DNA of 64,000 nt from Hortaea werneckii. Its lineage: Eukaryota > Ascomycota > Dothideomycetes > Mycosphaerellales > Teratosphaeriaceae. Under the pieces are notes generated by a model. It was not told the DNA's origin. It searched no databases and saw nothing but the letters and a program-made list of their open reading frames with translations. Position numbers and translations under genes: made by a program. Each line of letters starts with the position of its first letter. Position 1 is the stretch's first letter. The stretch covers positions 310,001 to 374,000 of the forward strand of contig JBAOKB010000118.1 in NCBI GenBank assembly GCA_037044905.1, read 5' to 3'. Below are positions 1-10,498 of the stretch, one piece after another.

Positions 1-811
1 CGTGCGATCTGGAGGATATCAAGGCCACCGCTAGTGGTGGGGCTAGCGCCGAGGACCTCTTCGCGAGGGAGAAGATCGATCCGAAGAAGCCTTCGGACGA
101 CGATGAGGATGACGACGACGACGACGACGACGATGACGATAAAAGCAGTCGAAGGAAGAAACCCGGTTCTCGCATCGTCCGGCGAAAGAGCACCATCATC
201 AGCCTCCTCTGCGACAAGGACCCGCTCTCGCCGCAGCTGACGCTGAGTTTTGTCGCCTCGAGCCCGGACGCCTGCACGTACTTCTTCGAAGCGCGATCAG
301 CAGCGGGTTGTGGAGGGATCGAGACGGCCAAGCAGACGCTCAGCCCGTCGGGTGTCTTCGGCGTGATTGTCCTGATCGCGATCATCGTCTACGTCGTCGG
401 TGGTTGTGTCTATAGCCGCGTGGTTTTGCAGCAGAGGGGATGGCGACAGCTGCCAAATTACGCCCTGTGGAGCGGCATCTTCGGTTTCTTCAAGGTAAGG
501 ACTTCGTTTCCCCCGAACCAAGGCGCGCAAAAAGTCAGGGCTAGCAATTTTCGCTCTTTCGATGGAGGGGAAAGTGCATTAAATGCTCGTTCATTTGGGA
601 AAACAAGTGACTGACAAATCAAACCTTCTTCATCCTATCTACAGGATCTCTTCATCATCCTGACCTCGTCTTGCGCACGCTTCTTGCCTTCATCCCGAAG
701 GGGTTACTCGCGCGTCAATGGGGGTCGAAACGGTAGTCGCGGCAGGGACAGGGGGACAGCGATGCTGGGAACCGACTGATTGACGAGCTCAATGAGGAGT
801 GGGAAGACTAA
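1..811 (+). CDS. ATG27: Autophagy-related protein 27 (Atg27), 3' part, frameshifted
   Basis: C-terminal part of a type I membrane protein of the Atg27 / mannose-6-phosphate-receptor-homology family, which cycles between Golgi, endosome, vacuole and Atg9 vesicles. The 5' end lies outside the window. Visible: an Asp/Glu run (about 94-141), the end of the lumenal MRH domain (LCDKDPLSPQLTLSFV, then a Cys-containing FFEARSAAGCGG stretch), one membrane helix (GVIVLIAIIVYVVGG) and the family motif QQRGWRQLPNY. Intron 495-644 has donor GTAAGG, a CTGAC branch and acceptor ACAG. After it the frame reads DLFIILTSSCARFLP, as in the family, then breaks at a run of five G (751-755). One more G restores the conserved tail NRLIDELNEEWED and the stop at 809-811. 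Identification is by remembered family motifs. Confidence 0.85.
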
Positions 812-2106
812 AAAGCCAGCAGGTCTAGCTTTCTGGGTTTGTTTAGTGATGCGCGGTATGAAACAAGCACACAAAAAACCATCTTCTTTCTTCTCCTCTC
901 CGTTTCACCCACCAAACTGTTTTCCATTAAGCTGTTACGAAAACTGCGTCTGATTCAGGACCCTCTTTTTAGCCCTCTGATCGGGGGTATGGTGTCTTCG
1001 TCCATATAGTTCGGACCCCGAAACGAGAGCGATGGGCTAAGCAGAAGGCCGCCATCGTCTGCGGCAAGACGGTCTGAACATTTACGAGGGGCATTGCCGC
1101 TTTGGGAAAGTCCATCCACCCCCGTTGCAAGCAAATTCTTCTTCGGGACTCTCTGCCTCGCTTCGCCCTTCTTAGGGCTTCGTGGGATCGAAAAGTGTGC
1201 GTGTGTAGGGTAGCTGGTCCCGCTCGCTCGTGGGCAGAGATGGACGGTAGGCGGGGGTTGGCGGCAATATCTTGGAAACTGAGCCCTAGGTGGCCCATGA
1301 CAACAGCGTTTTTTCTTAGTCTAGCGGCTAGGCAATGTCGAAGAAGGTATTGGTGGCCTTTCCTCTTTTGATCGCCCTCGTGTTTAGGAAGATTAATAAA
1401 CCCTTTGCCTATGCTGCCCCTTGTTTGGGGGGGGTATGATCAAATTTTCCAGTAGTCCCAAATCAGATCAGCTGGAGCGTATTGGCAGCTGCTACTATTA
1501 CTAGTGACTACTGGCCTTGTGGTCCGCAAGCAGAAGAGCCGAGGCCTTGGTACTGCTGTAAGATGTCCCCAAGCTCTCTACTCGCGTGCTATAGGCGGGA
1601 ACTTCATTATCGTTCGAGTGAGGAGCGATCCGATGCCGCCAATGCCAGGCATGGATCTGCGGTCGCCATGGAGCCGGAGTGTCTTGCAGAAAGGCTGTGC
1701 AGAAACGCTGACCGCACAAAGTCGCTGGTTGGCTGGATGCCACCTCATATGACGACCTCATGTCGTCCAGCCCTAACTGCAGCCCGGGACGCGGACAGGG
1801 GAGTGGACCGCCATGCACGGGCCGTCCATTTCTGCTTCGGATCCAGTGCAGCTCGTCGTCGCAACTCTCCATCATGAGGAGGTCGACCCGGACGGGGGGA
1901 GATGGGTTCTAAACAGCGACGGACGATCTTTGCGCACCGCCAAACTATCGTTCCTTACGCGATCATGTGCACAGTTGTGGTAGTGAACATGGACCCATCT
2001 TCACAGCCATGCTTTATCAAACACGCGCCCACAGGATGATGCTATATGCAGGCACTGCACGCTTGACGTCTGAGACTCTGTCGGCATGCTCCGATGCTCA
2101 GGCACA
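812..2106. other. Intergenic, ATG27 to TF-like gene
   Basis: About 1.3 kb holding the ATG27 3' UTR and the presumed promoter of the downstream gene. Open frames here are short, overlap on both strands and match no family I know. Nothing else recognised. Confidence 0.5.
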
Positions 2107-3918
2107 ATGGACTCGAAACCGAGGCGGGAGCAGAAACGCAAGCGCACGACGTCTTTATCGACTGAAAATCAACGGCGTGATTTAACTGATGATAGGAGGA
2201 CACAACCGACGGATCGGATAGGCGCAGCTGCTTCTAAACCTCCAGCATCGTCTATGGACCGGACGTGGATCTTTTACAATTCTACCGAGGACCACAATCG
2301 AGGCCAGAAACAAACGGTGCGCAGCCATGCCGCGATCGCTAGCTGGGCAGCGAGGAGGCAGCAGTGGCAAAACAGCACCGTCTCCTTCCAAAATACCGAC
2401 GGCAGACGCACGCCCGCAGACAGGCAGCCCGCCGTGACTTCAACAACCTCTTCAGCTAACAGACAGGAATCCCCCCAGTCGACGACAACATGGAGCACGA
2501 ATTCCTCCCAGCCCTCCCGGGAGCTTCTTCCAAAACCTCCCTCGAAACTGCCTCTCCCGGCGGAAGAAGCATGGAGCCTCCTCGAAAGGATGGGCGCCGA
2601 CTGCGCCGAATGCCTCCGCAGCCTCGGAAGCGAGGACGCCGCCTCGTCCCCCGCGTGTCTCGTCGACCTGGTGAAGAACCTCCACGAGCACCGGCGCTGG
2701 TTCTCCGGCGGCATCGACGGCTCGTCGCTGGCGCAACGGGCGACCAAGACGTTCCTATGGGATAGCTTCGCCAGCACGGGGCTACTGTCGCATATCGTGC
2801 TGCTGGTAGCCGGCACCTACACGCAGTGTCCCCCGACGGCGCTAGCGGAGGACGCGGCGTGGGAGCTGAGCAGTATCCAACGCGCCACGCGCGGCGCGAC
2901 GTTGCGGATGCTGCAGGCTGCTGTCGCTGCGCCGCAGTGTGACGCCACGACTCCCCTAGCTCTGGCCACTTTTTCGAGTTGGGAGCGGCGGTATGGCGAC
3001 GGGGTAGGGTGGAAGGATGGGATGGCAATCTGGGACAAGGCCTCGCTGCCTAGCAAAGCGTTGGATGCCGATCTGTCGCCGCTGGTGGAAGTCGTGCAGG
3101 AGATCATGCGGCAGGAGCTCGAGGATCGTTCATACATCAGCCCGCGACAGCTCCACTTCCGTGCCCCGGCCGCCGACGTCCAGACAACGACGAAGCCTGT
3201 GCCCGGGACCCGCTGCATTCCATCCGGGTTCAGCGTCTTCCGGATGGATCGGCCTGAACACCGCTCCCTCGTCTCGCTGGCCGACGACGTATACCAGAAC
3301 CTCGAGCCCAGCGCCGAGGCGAGCGCGTACCGGCGCAAGCTGGGCTTCGCCATCACCTCCTGGAGCCCACGCCACACTCTCGCCAGCGAGACGTGCACGC
3401 CGGACCTGCTGCACCTGATGGAGCGGGAGCACGCGGACCAAGCAGAGCTAAGCGCACTCCTGCACGTGCGCGCCTGTCTCCGCGTCCTCAACACCCTCCT
3501 CAACTCCCTCGTCCTCGACCAGCTCGGCGAGCTCTCCCTCAACGTCTACGCCGTGCAACGCGGGCTCGACCTCTGCACGGCGTCGTACGTCGCGCGCCTC
3601 GACACCGAAGCCCTAGCCGACACCCGCTTCGCGCACGTCGCCTTCTGGGCCGTCTACGTCTTATGCAGCATTTCTTTCAGCGAGGGCCAGGCGCAGCTGC
3701 TAAGGCGGTTGATGACGCGGCACGGACTCAGGAGCTGGGCCCAGATCGATCATCTTCTCGCGTCGCATATGAATCGCGACGTGCCGAGTGTGTGGGACAA
3801 GTGTAGAGTGTTGTTTGAGGAGCGGCTTGACCCCTCCTCCTCCTACTCCTCTGGTCACGAGCATCCTGACCGCGAGGAGTTGGATGCCAGGATGGCGGTG
3901 CGCGATCTTTGGAAGTGA
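2107..3918 (+). CDS. Fungal-specific transcription-factor-domain protein without Zn2Cys6 finger
   Basis: Single-exon protein of 603 aa from the ATG at 2107 (context acaATGg); an in-frame ATG at 2086 would add seven residues. The N-terminus is basic (MDSKPRREQKRKR), followed by a motif typical of zinc-finger-less fungal TF-like proteins: WIFYNSTEDHNRGQKQTVRSHAA then a WAARRQQ block. The long C-terminal part is helical and leucine/alanine-rich, as in the Fungal_trans_2-type regulatory domain (PF11951). No CX2CX6C binuclear cluster is present in any frame, so DNA binding by the usual route is not supported. Regulatory function is inferred from domain resemblance only; target and partners are unknown. 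The frame is intact, unlike many neighbours. Confidence 0.7.
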   Translation: MDSKPRREQKRKRTTSLSTENQRRDLTDDRRTQPTDRIGAAASKPPASSMDRTWIFYNSTEDHNRGQKQTVRSHAAIASWAARRQQWQNSTVSFQNTDGRRTPADRQPAVTSTTSSANRQESPQSTTTWSTNSSQPSRELLPKPPSKLPLPAEEAWSLLERMGADCAECLRSLGSEDAASSPACLVDLVKNLHEHRRWFSGGIDGSSLAQRATKTFLWDSFASTGLLSHIVLLVAGTYTQCPPTALAEDAAWELSSIQRATRGATLRMLQAAVAAPQCDATTPLALATFSSWERRYGDGVGWKDGMAIWDKASLPSKALDADLSPLVEVVQEIMRQELEDRSYISPRQLHFRAPAADVQTTTKPVPGTRCIPSGFSVFRMDRPEHRSLVSLADDVYQNLEPSAEASAYRRKLGFAITSWSPRHTLASETCTPDLLHLMEREHADQAELSALLHVRACLRVLNTLLNSLVLDQLGELSLNVYAVQRGLDLCTASYVARLDTEALADTRFAHVAFWAVYVLCSISFSEGQAQLLRRLMTRHGLRSWAQIDHLLASHMNRDVPSVWDKCRVLFEERLDPSSSYSSGHEHPDREELDARMAVRDLWK

Positions 3919-5794
3919 TGACTTCTCCCACTGAGGGTTGCCCTTTTCGCCTGTACCTAGGATCCGGTCGGACAAAGCTGCTGGCAAGAGAGGAGAGAGG
4001 GAGTGGGAAAGACGGATGTGGCGTCATTCACTCCTACCCATAGTGACCTAACCTGCGTCACAACGATTTCCCAGAGCACGACAGCCCAGCACGCACACAA
4101 TTCGAGGTAGGCATCCCATTGCTCTGGACAGAGGGAAGAGGCTAAATGACAGCATGCTCGGCAGACCGTGCCGCCAGACCACTTCCAGAGATCCCTCCCT
4201 AGGTTACATTCATCCCGCCTCCGAAAGCTTGCAGAGGGCACCTGCCTTTCCTGAGCCTGATCTTCGGGAGGTGGAAATGGAGAAATCGATGACGCCCCCG
4301 TGACGTTCGGACGGGTATCCCCTCAGCTTCTTGCCGAACGGCAAGCGATACCCCTTGCAACTCTTACCGATACAGCCGGGAAGCTATGAAGGGGAGGTGG
4401 TTGGTGAGCGTGCCTGAACGGGTGGGTTTCCAGGTGAGGCGGCGTACCGAGTTACCGATACCGGGGTTCCCGATGTTTCGTTTCAAGGCCGGAGGAGGAT
4501 ATGTTGCACGGCTGGAGAGACACCGAGGGAAAAGAGGGGATCAAGTGGGTTGGATCGCGGCGCGGCAAGATGGATGATATGGATCCCCCGCCCCCTCCCG
4601 GATTGATTGGAGATATAGCGTGGAGGAATAGCAACAAGGAACAGCTCGGGTGCTAGTCCGATGATTCTTTTGCGGAGCTCGTGGAGGATGATTGGGCACA
4701 AGAGAGAGTCGTGAAGAAGGAGATCGAATCGTTTTGTCTCCCATGAAGTAAAAAGCTTTGGGATAGTCGTAGTCATGATCCCTTTGGGCTGGGGGAAAAA
4801 AAGCTAGATGTGAATCTGAACAAAGGGCGGGCCCTTTTGGAGACATCCTCGTCCCCAATGTTCCAAGGCGGTTCGAAGAAAAATCAGTTCAGCGCCTTAT
4901 GGCCGTCGACCCCCCTGTCAAAAGGTCGCTCAGCGGCGATGGATAAGAAACGTATTCCCTAGATTTATTCAGCGATTCCTTGCTTGGAAAGAACAAATGG
5001 TATGACTGATTCTGAGAAAAACAAAAAGAGAGAGCTGTGTCTCTTTTTAAAAAAGTCGAAGATTATCAGGAGGGGGCGATATACAACCGCCTAAGCGAGA
5101 TTTTTTATTTACAGTGGGGATTTTTTTCCGATTTGTGACTTTCATCACAAGAAGAGTGCGATTGCTCCGGTCGATTTCGACAACGTCTTTTTCGACGGTC
5201 CGCAGTAGCCCGTTTCCCAAATCATCGTTCTGGAGCAGATCTTGAGACCGGTTTTGATCGATTCCCTGGGCCGCTCGCGGCTCACAGTGGGTTTCGTCGG
5301 CGATGCCATCTCAGGTCGGTCGGAAAAGTCAGTGAAACTCGATCGTTTCTTCGGAGGGCAGATTCAGGCGTCGATGGTCTTTAGTCCGGCGTGATAGGTA
5401 AGAGGGAAGGAGGGAGTGTCGCCACTTGTCGAACTGACCGACTGCATTTCGACATCCAAAGTTTTCCCATTTCCGGAACAGACGAATCATTTCCTTCCAA
5501 TCCCTCGATGCCGCGCGGGGGGCGAAACACTTTCCCCAGCCCCATTCGTGGCCACACCAAGTTACCCACATCCTCATTCCCATCCCATGCCATTCCCATT
5601 CCCGTCCCTTTTCATTATGTACCCCAGGATTTGAATTTCCGAAATAGTGTTCGCCATGAACTCCGCGCCGAATTGGTGTTAATGTGAAAAAAATTAAAGG
5701 ACCTGCATCTAGTCCAGATGAGACATCTTCTCCAGAGAAGGCAAAACCAGTTCTATTCTTTCATATTCGTCGTCCGGTCTGGGGTGCGTTTTCC
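3919..5794. other. Intergenic, convergent 3' flanks
   Basis: About 1.9 kb between the ends of two convergent genes. It contains AT-rich and A-run stretches near 5000-5110. I see no gene or structured repeat. Confidence 0.5.
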
Positions 5795-6184
5795 TCAAGA
5801 GTACCAGGACTCGACTGCCGACTCCCTACCGCCGTTGAAACCCTTCTCATCATGGGACTGGAAAGAAACAGATGTTAGCTTTGGTGTACTTGCTTCCGGA
5901 GGGGGAGAACCGGCCAGCGTAGGAAGGAGGGGACTTACCATCATGTACGGCCGTACAGGCGCGCCGTAGTCGGCCGCCAGGTTGTCCTGGTGCCGTAACC
6001 GCACTTCTCGCATATACTGTGCCTGTTCGAAGTGGCCGGCGGCGGCACCGGCCTCGGTTGACGCCGTGCCGTCCTCGCCTCGTCGGGCCATCCAGAATCG
6101 ATGGGTGATACCCCAGCCCATGCCCACGCCGGCGAGGGCGCCGACAATGATACAGACGATGATGGCGGAGTGCGAGATGGCCAT
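5795..6184 (-). CDS. Small single-pass membrane protein, conserved hypothetical
   Basis: A 102-aa protein encoded by exons 6184-5939 and 5857-5795. The N-terminus is a membrane anchor (SAIIVCIIVGALAGVGMGWG, residues 5-24) followed by a short polar domain with the block QYMREVRLRHQDNLAADYG. Function unknown; I recall similar small MREVR-type proteins in other ascomycetes but cannot name a family. The intron (5938-5858, donor GTAAGT, acceptor TTCCAG) is 81 bp, a multiple of three, and carries no stop, so retention would give a 129-aa variant in the same frame. A purine-rich tract lies in the promoter at about 6431-6475. Confidence 0.65.
   Translation of the reverse strand: MAISHSAIIVCIIVGALAGVGMGWGITHRFWMARRGEDGTASTEAGAAAGHFEQAQYMREVRLRHQDNLAADYGAPVRPYMMVSPLLPTLAGSPPPEASTPKLTSVSFQSHDEKGFNGGRESAVESWYS
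5858..5938 (-). other. Stopless 81-bp intron (multiple of three)
   Basis: Donor GTAAGTCC directly follows the ATGATG codons and acceptor TTTCCAG precedes the SHDEKGF codons. The intron adds exactly 27 sense codons if retained, so open-reading-frame scans hide it. Confidence 0.7.
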
Positions 6185-7580
6185 GGTGACGCTGGTGTGG
6201 AAGGCCTTCGGTGTCTCTGAATTGGGAAGGGATTTGCGTTGCTTCTAGCAGCTGTAGATCGTGCGGGTGGGGAGGAGCTTTGCGCGAAAGGCCGTGTAGT
6301 TGGCGGTTCTCTTTCTCTCTCCAGCGACTTTACGAATGCGATAAGCGAGTGTATTGGGCGAGGTCCAGCCGGGCACTGTCTTTGGGATAGGATAGGGACA
6401 GGAGTGGATTCACGCGACGAGTCGTAGCACGAGAAGAGGGAGGAAGAGAGCGAGAGAGAGAGGAGGAGGATAACGATAGTGGGTACGCAGGAGCCACTTT
6501 GAGCTATGTTTAACCCGCGTGCAGACAGACATCAACGATGGGACTGCATCCCTTGCAAACGAGGCGTTAGAGCGCTGGAGCAACCCGCAACATGAGGCCC
6601 GTTCACATTACTCGCCAGACGGTAGCCAGACGGTAGGGAGTTTATTTGGACGGCAGGCTGGCGAGCAGGCGATGGTCATTGGGCGGTCGTTGAGCCGGCT
6701 ACTCCATCGTCCCACGAGGTAGCGTCTCCTAGACTGTGTCTGGTGAGAGCACGCCTGCCACCTGCTCGGGTGGGTTGGTTTTTTTCCTGCCTGCGTGAAG
6801 GGCGCACCAAAAAGTCCGTAGCGCCCATGGACGGGCTGGGGGTTGGAAATGTTGTTGGCCGGAGGAAGCGAGAAGGAACCCACCTTCATCTCGGAGCCGG
6901 AACAAGCGCTGGGGGGAATAGGGCTTGGCGATTATAGATCTCCCGCTAGGGCGATTTCAAGCGTATCGTCGAGTCAGCCGTATGGTCTTGCTAAATACGC
7001 AATGCTTTCCCCAGACGATGAGATTGGTGCCGATTATGATGACGGTTTGGAAAGAGAGCCATGGATAATCATCTCAGTGGCGGCGAGGTGAGCATAGGGA
7101 GTTGCAAAGCTCCACAAGCCGTCATGTCAGGAAATTCAGGCGGAGCTTGAAGCTGCTTGATCCTTTCTTGGCGTCCCCCCTGCTTAGCTCGGATATCGGA
7201 AACGGCTACTCTCGGCGGATGTTTGGCGGCTGCCCGTCCCTTTTACCGCATTAATCATCTTTTTGATGTCCAACCTTGTCCCCTCTCTGCTATGCTGGAA
7301 CCATCAAAACCGTGATGTGGCATTCACCTCATGTCGCTATACCACTACTCGTTCGCAACCAATGGCGGATACTCCATCGATGGATTGTAGACCATGTAAT
7401 CGTGCTGTGAACCGGCAGTCATGGCAACTCTGCAAGTCAAGCCTGCTAAGCCTGCTACTCGGGCAAGCTTTTGGCCGAAGTCGTATCTCGCTTGTTGGCC
7501 GGTATGATTGAGTCCCATCTTGTTTTGGTTGATTTCTGAGTTCAACGTTGCAACCCTAACCAGTTGACTGAGTTCGTATC
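6185..7580. other. Intergenic, divergent promoter region
   Basis: About 1.4 kb between two divergently transcribed genes. It holds the GA-rich tract at 6431-6475 upstream of the small membrane protein. No further gene supported. Confidence 0.5.
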
Positions 7581-9401
7581 ATGGCACCTTCGACGACGCA
7601 TCAAATGTGGTTTGCTGGTCACGAGCGAGCAGGCAGAGCTGAGATGTAGGTCCTGTCACACTCCTCGACCGCGAGCAGACATTGACATGACAGCCAAGCA
7701 TCCCAATCCTCAATCCTGCGACTGGTGAAACGTTTGCCTTGTGCGTGCCCTCTTTGGAGGCATCCAATGCGAAATGCTGCGATGGTGACTGATCCGCCCG
7801 CAGTTGCCACGCTGCATCTGCAGAGGATGTCGAAGACGCTGTCCAAGTCGCCCACAAGACCTTCCAATCCGGAGGCTGGTCCCGGGCAGACCGTCACCAC
7901 CGAGCTGATGTTCTCGAGAAAGCCGCCACGCTACTGACGCAGAATCTGGACGAGTTGATCGCCATCGAGGTGCAGCAGACCGGTCGTGCAATCCGTGAGA
8001 TGAAAGCCCAGGTTCCGTCTTTAGTGAAGTGGTTCAAGTACTACGCGGCCATCATCCGCACCGAAGAGCGTGCCGTCCTCCCTACGACTGGTCAGCTGCA
8101 CAACTGGGTGGAGAGGAAACCGCTGGGGGTGGTCGTCCAGATTACACCCTTTAACCACCCGCTCCTGATTGCCGTAAAGAAACTTGCGCCGGCGCTTGCG
8201 GCGGGCAACAGCGTGATCATCAAGCCCTCGGAACTGACGCCGATCACTACCATCATGCTAGGTAAGATACTGAAAGATGCTGGCCTGCCTGACGGGGTCC
8301 TGTCCGTACTACCCGGCCACGGCGCCACGACCGGGAAAGCATTAGTATCCCATCCTCTTGTCCGCAAGGTCGACGTCACAGGAGGCACGCCTGCAGGTAG
8401 AGCGATTGGAGCGCTCGCGGGAGGTAACTCTAGCATCTTTCACTGCGGAACTCGGCGGCAAAGCGCCGGTCATAGTAACAGAACATGCCAATGTCGATCG
8501 AGCCGCTAACGGCGTGTGCTTTGGATCCTTCATCGCGAGCGGCCAGACGTGCGTCGCTGCTACGCGCATTATTGTCGAGAAGAGTGTGCTGCCGCGGATC
8601 CTCGATTGCTTGAGGGAGAAAGCCCGGTCGATTGAGCGTCGCATGGGTGCACCTACTAACCCTGCGTCTCAGATGGGTCCGCTGATCTCAGAGAAGCAGC
8701 TACAAGTCGTGACGACCTTGGTCTCTGACGCATCGACTCGAGGTCTTGAGATCGTCACTGGAGGGCGGCGGATGACTGGGTCTTCGCCTTTGGATGGGTT
8801 TTCCTTGTCCTCAGGCTATTTCTACGCCCCCACTGTTATCACTGATAGTACAAATTCAAAGGTAGTGAATGCTCGTCTTTGGAAAGAGGAAGCATTCGGT
8901 CCGGTCATCGTAGTCGTCCCTTATGAAGGGGAAGAGGAGGCGTTACAGCTGGCCAATGATACGGAATTTGGACTTGGAGCGGCAGTGTGGACCGAAAATC
9001 TGTCTGAGGCGCATCGCATATCTGACAAGATAGAAGCGGGTATCTGCTGGGGTAAGCTATTGGACTTTCCGTGGTTTTGATGTCCCATCTGACTGCGGTT
9101 GCAACGCTTGCGGTCGGCCGTAATGCTGACTCGCGGTTCTCACAGTGAATACACACCACCGAAACGACCCCAGCAGTCCTTGGGGAGGCATTAACAGCTC
9201 AGGCGTAGGCAGCGAAAACGGCATTGGTGCGTACAGTCGTTATTCACCGATCTATGTGATGCAGTGTACTGATGAGTAGTAGATGCCTACCACGCATACA
9301 CCACTACACGAAGTATCATAATGAATTATGCTACCGCAGAGCAAAGCATTCAAACTGAAGACTGGTTTAAGGAAGGTGATGGCGCTGTAAGATACGGATA
9401 A
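7581..9401 (+). CDS. NAD(P)-dependent aldehyde dehydrogenase, one frameshift
   Basis: Oxidises an aldehyde to the acid with NAD(P); the substrate cannot be read from the sequence. Five exons: 7581-7645, 7699-7740, 7804-9051, 9146-9226, 9283-9401. The introns are 53, 63, 94 and 56 bp. Landmarks: INPATGE-like start (PILNPATGETF), Rossmann-side motifs QITPFNHPL and KLAPALAAGNSVIIKPSELTP, general-base Glu in FTAELGGKAP, catalytic Cys in SGQTCVAATR, EEAFGPVI, and the C-terminal pair GGINSSGVGSENG / AYHAYTTTRS. One extra T at about 8429 breaks the frame between ALAGGN and LASFTAELGG. Removing it gives 518 codons including stop, about the normal length. Convergent with the NmrA-like gene (83 bp gap). 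Confidence 0.85.
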
Positions 9402-9484
9402 CGTCAGGCAATCACCATACATCCCGAAACTCCAGAATCGCTCTCCTTGAATGGCCAGAATCGCATTGCATTCCATCGGCCCTG

Positions 9485-10498
9485 CTAGAACGTCCACGGC
9501 CCATTTTTGGCCACCCATTGCTCCAGGGAAATCTTTGTAGCGCCTGCAACCAACCACCTATCGTGTTCAGCTTGTTCTTTCTCAGCACCTTTACCATAGT
9601 AACTATATTCCCCGACCAGCCTCAGCGTCTCGACCAGCTCTGCCCTGATAGCCTCAGGGAAAAAGCCGCCAAACACCTCAGCAGAGACGGGATTGTAAAA
9701 GACATCCTGACCAGCCGCCTTGCTCAAGGTCGCCACGATTTCCTTGGGCGTGGTCCAAGTACTGACGGCATTGACCTTGGCGCCGTTGGCTTTCTCACCC
9801 GCCTCGAAAAGTCCCATCACGTACTTACCGCCGTCGCCGCGGACATCGACGAGCGGCCACGCAATGGAGTCAGAAGGGAAAGGCACCGAAGAGCATAGGC
9901 GTGCCATCAACTGCTTTCACCAGAGTCTTGATCATCGTCAGGAACTGTCAACAATCGTTAACGCACTCCGACCGTCACCTGTTTCAGAAGGTCGAAGCAT
10001 CCGGGACTCACCATGGCTGGCATATAATAACTCACCACCATCCCGCCCTTATTCGCCTCCGACATACTCCTCCACCATCGCCTTGGAATCAAAATGATCC
10101 ACATGCCTCAACACCCCCTCCGTCAGCTTCTCCGCCCAGGGCAAGCTCGACCAGACATAGTGCCTCACGCCCGCCGCTTTCGCGGCTTCGAAGAGGTTCC
10201 GCCCCTGCTGGAACTCAACCTCCTTGCTCATGACGGCCCAGAAGTCCGTCACGCCGAAGGCGCCATAGGCGCCTTGCATGGCTCGCTGGAGCGAGGCGAC
10301 GTCGTTCAGGTCCGCTTGCACCATGTCCACGCCTTGCGAGGCGAGGGCTTGGGATTTGGCGCTGGAGGGGTCGCGCGTGATGCCGCGGAGGGCGTATTTG
10401 GTCGAGAGTTCGGGGGAGGCGAGGACGAGGTCGATGATGCTGCCGCCTTGGTTGCCGGTCGCGCCGAAGATCGTGAGGAGTTTCTTTCCACCGGCCAT
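9485..10498 (-). CDS. NmrA-like NAD(P)-binding protein, two frameshifts
   Basis: Atypical short-chain-dehydrogenase/NmrA family. Such proteins bind NAD(P) as redox sensors or act as NAD(P)-dependent reductases; which applies is unknown. The Rossmann glycine motif GATGNQGGS is at residues 12-20. Further family blocks: YALRGITRDPSS, ADLNDVASLQRAMQGAYGAFGVTDFW (split here by the quoting limit), AAKAAGVRHYVWSS, HFDSKAMVEEYV. Exons 10498-10012 and 9944-9485; the intron is 67 bp with donor GTGAGT. One surplus base at about 10057-10061 and another at 9876-9881 break the frame. Removing both gives 315 codons including stop and a continuous family sequence (VVSYYMPAM before the intron, LFGAFPSDS after it). 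Confidence 0.8.

Noticed and set aside
8358..8509. Two separate half-size aldehyde dehydrogenases
   Set aside because: The two frames overlap at one point, are collinear with one ALDH and join by one base at about 8429.
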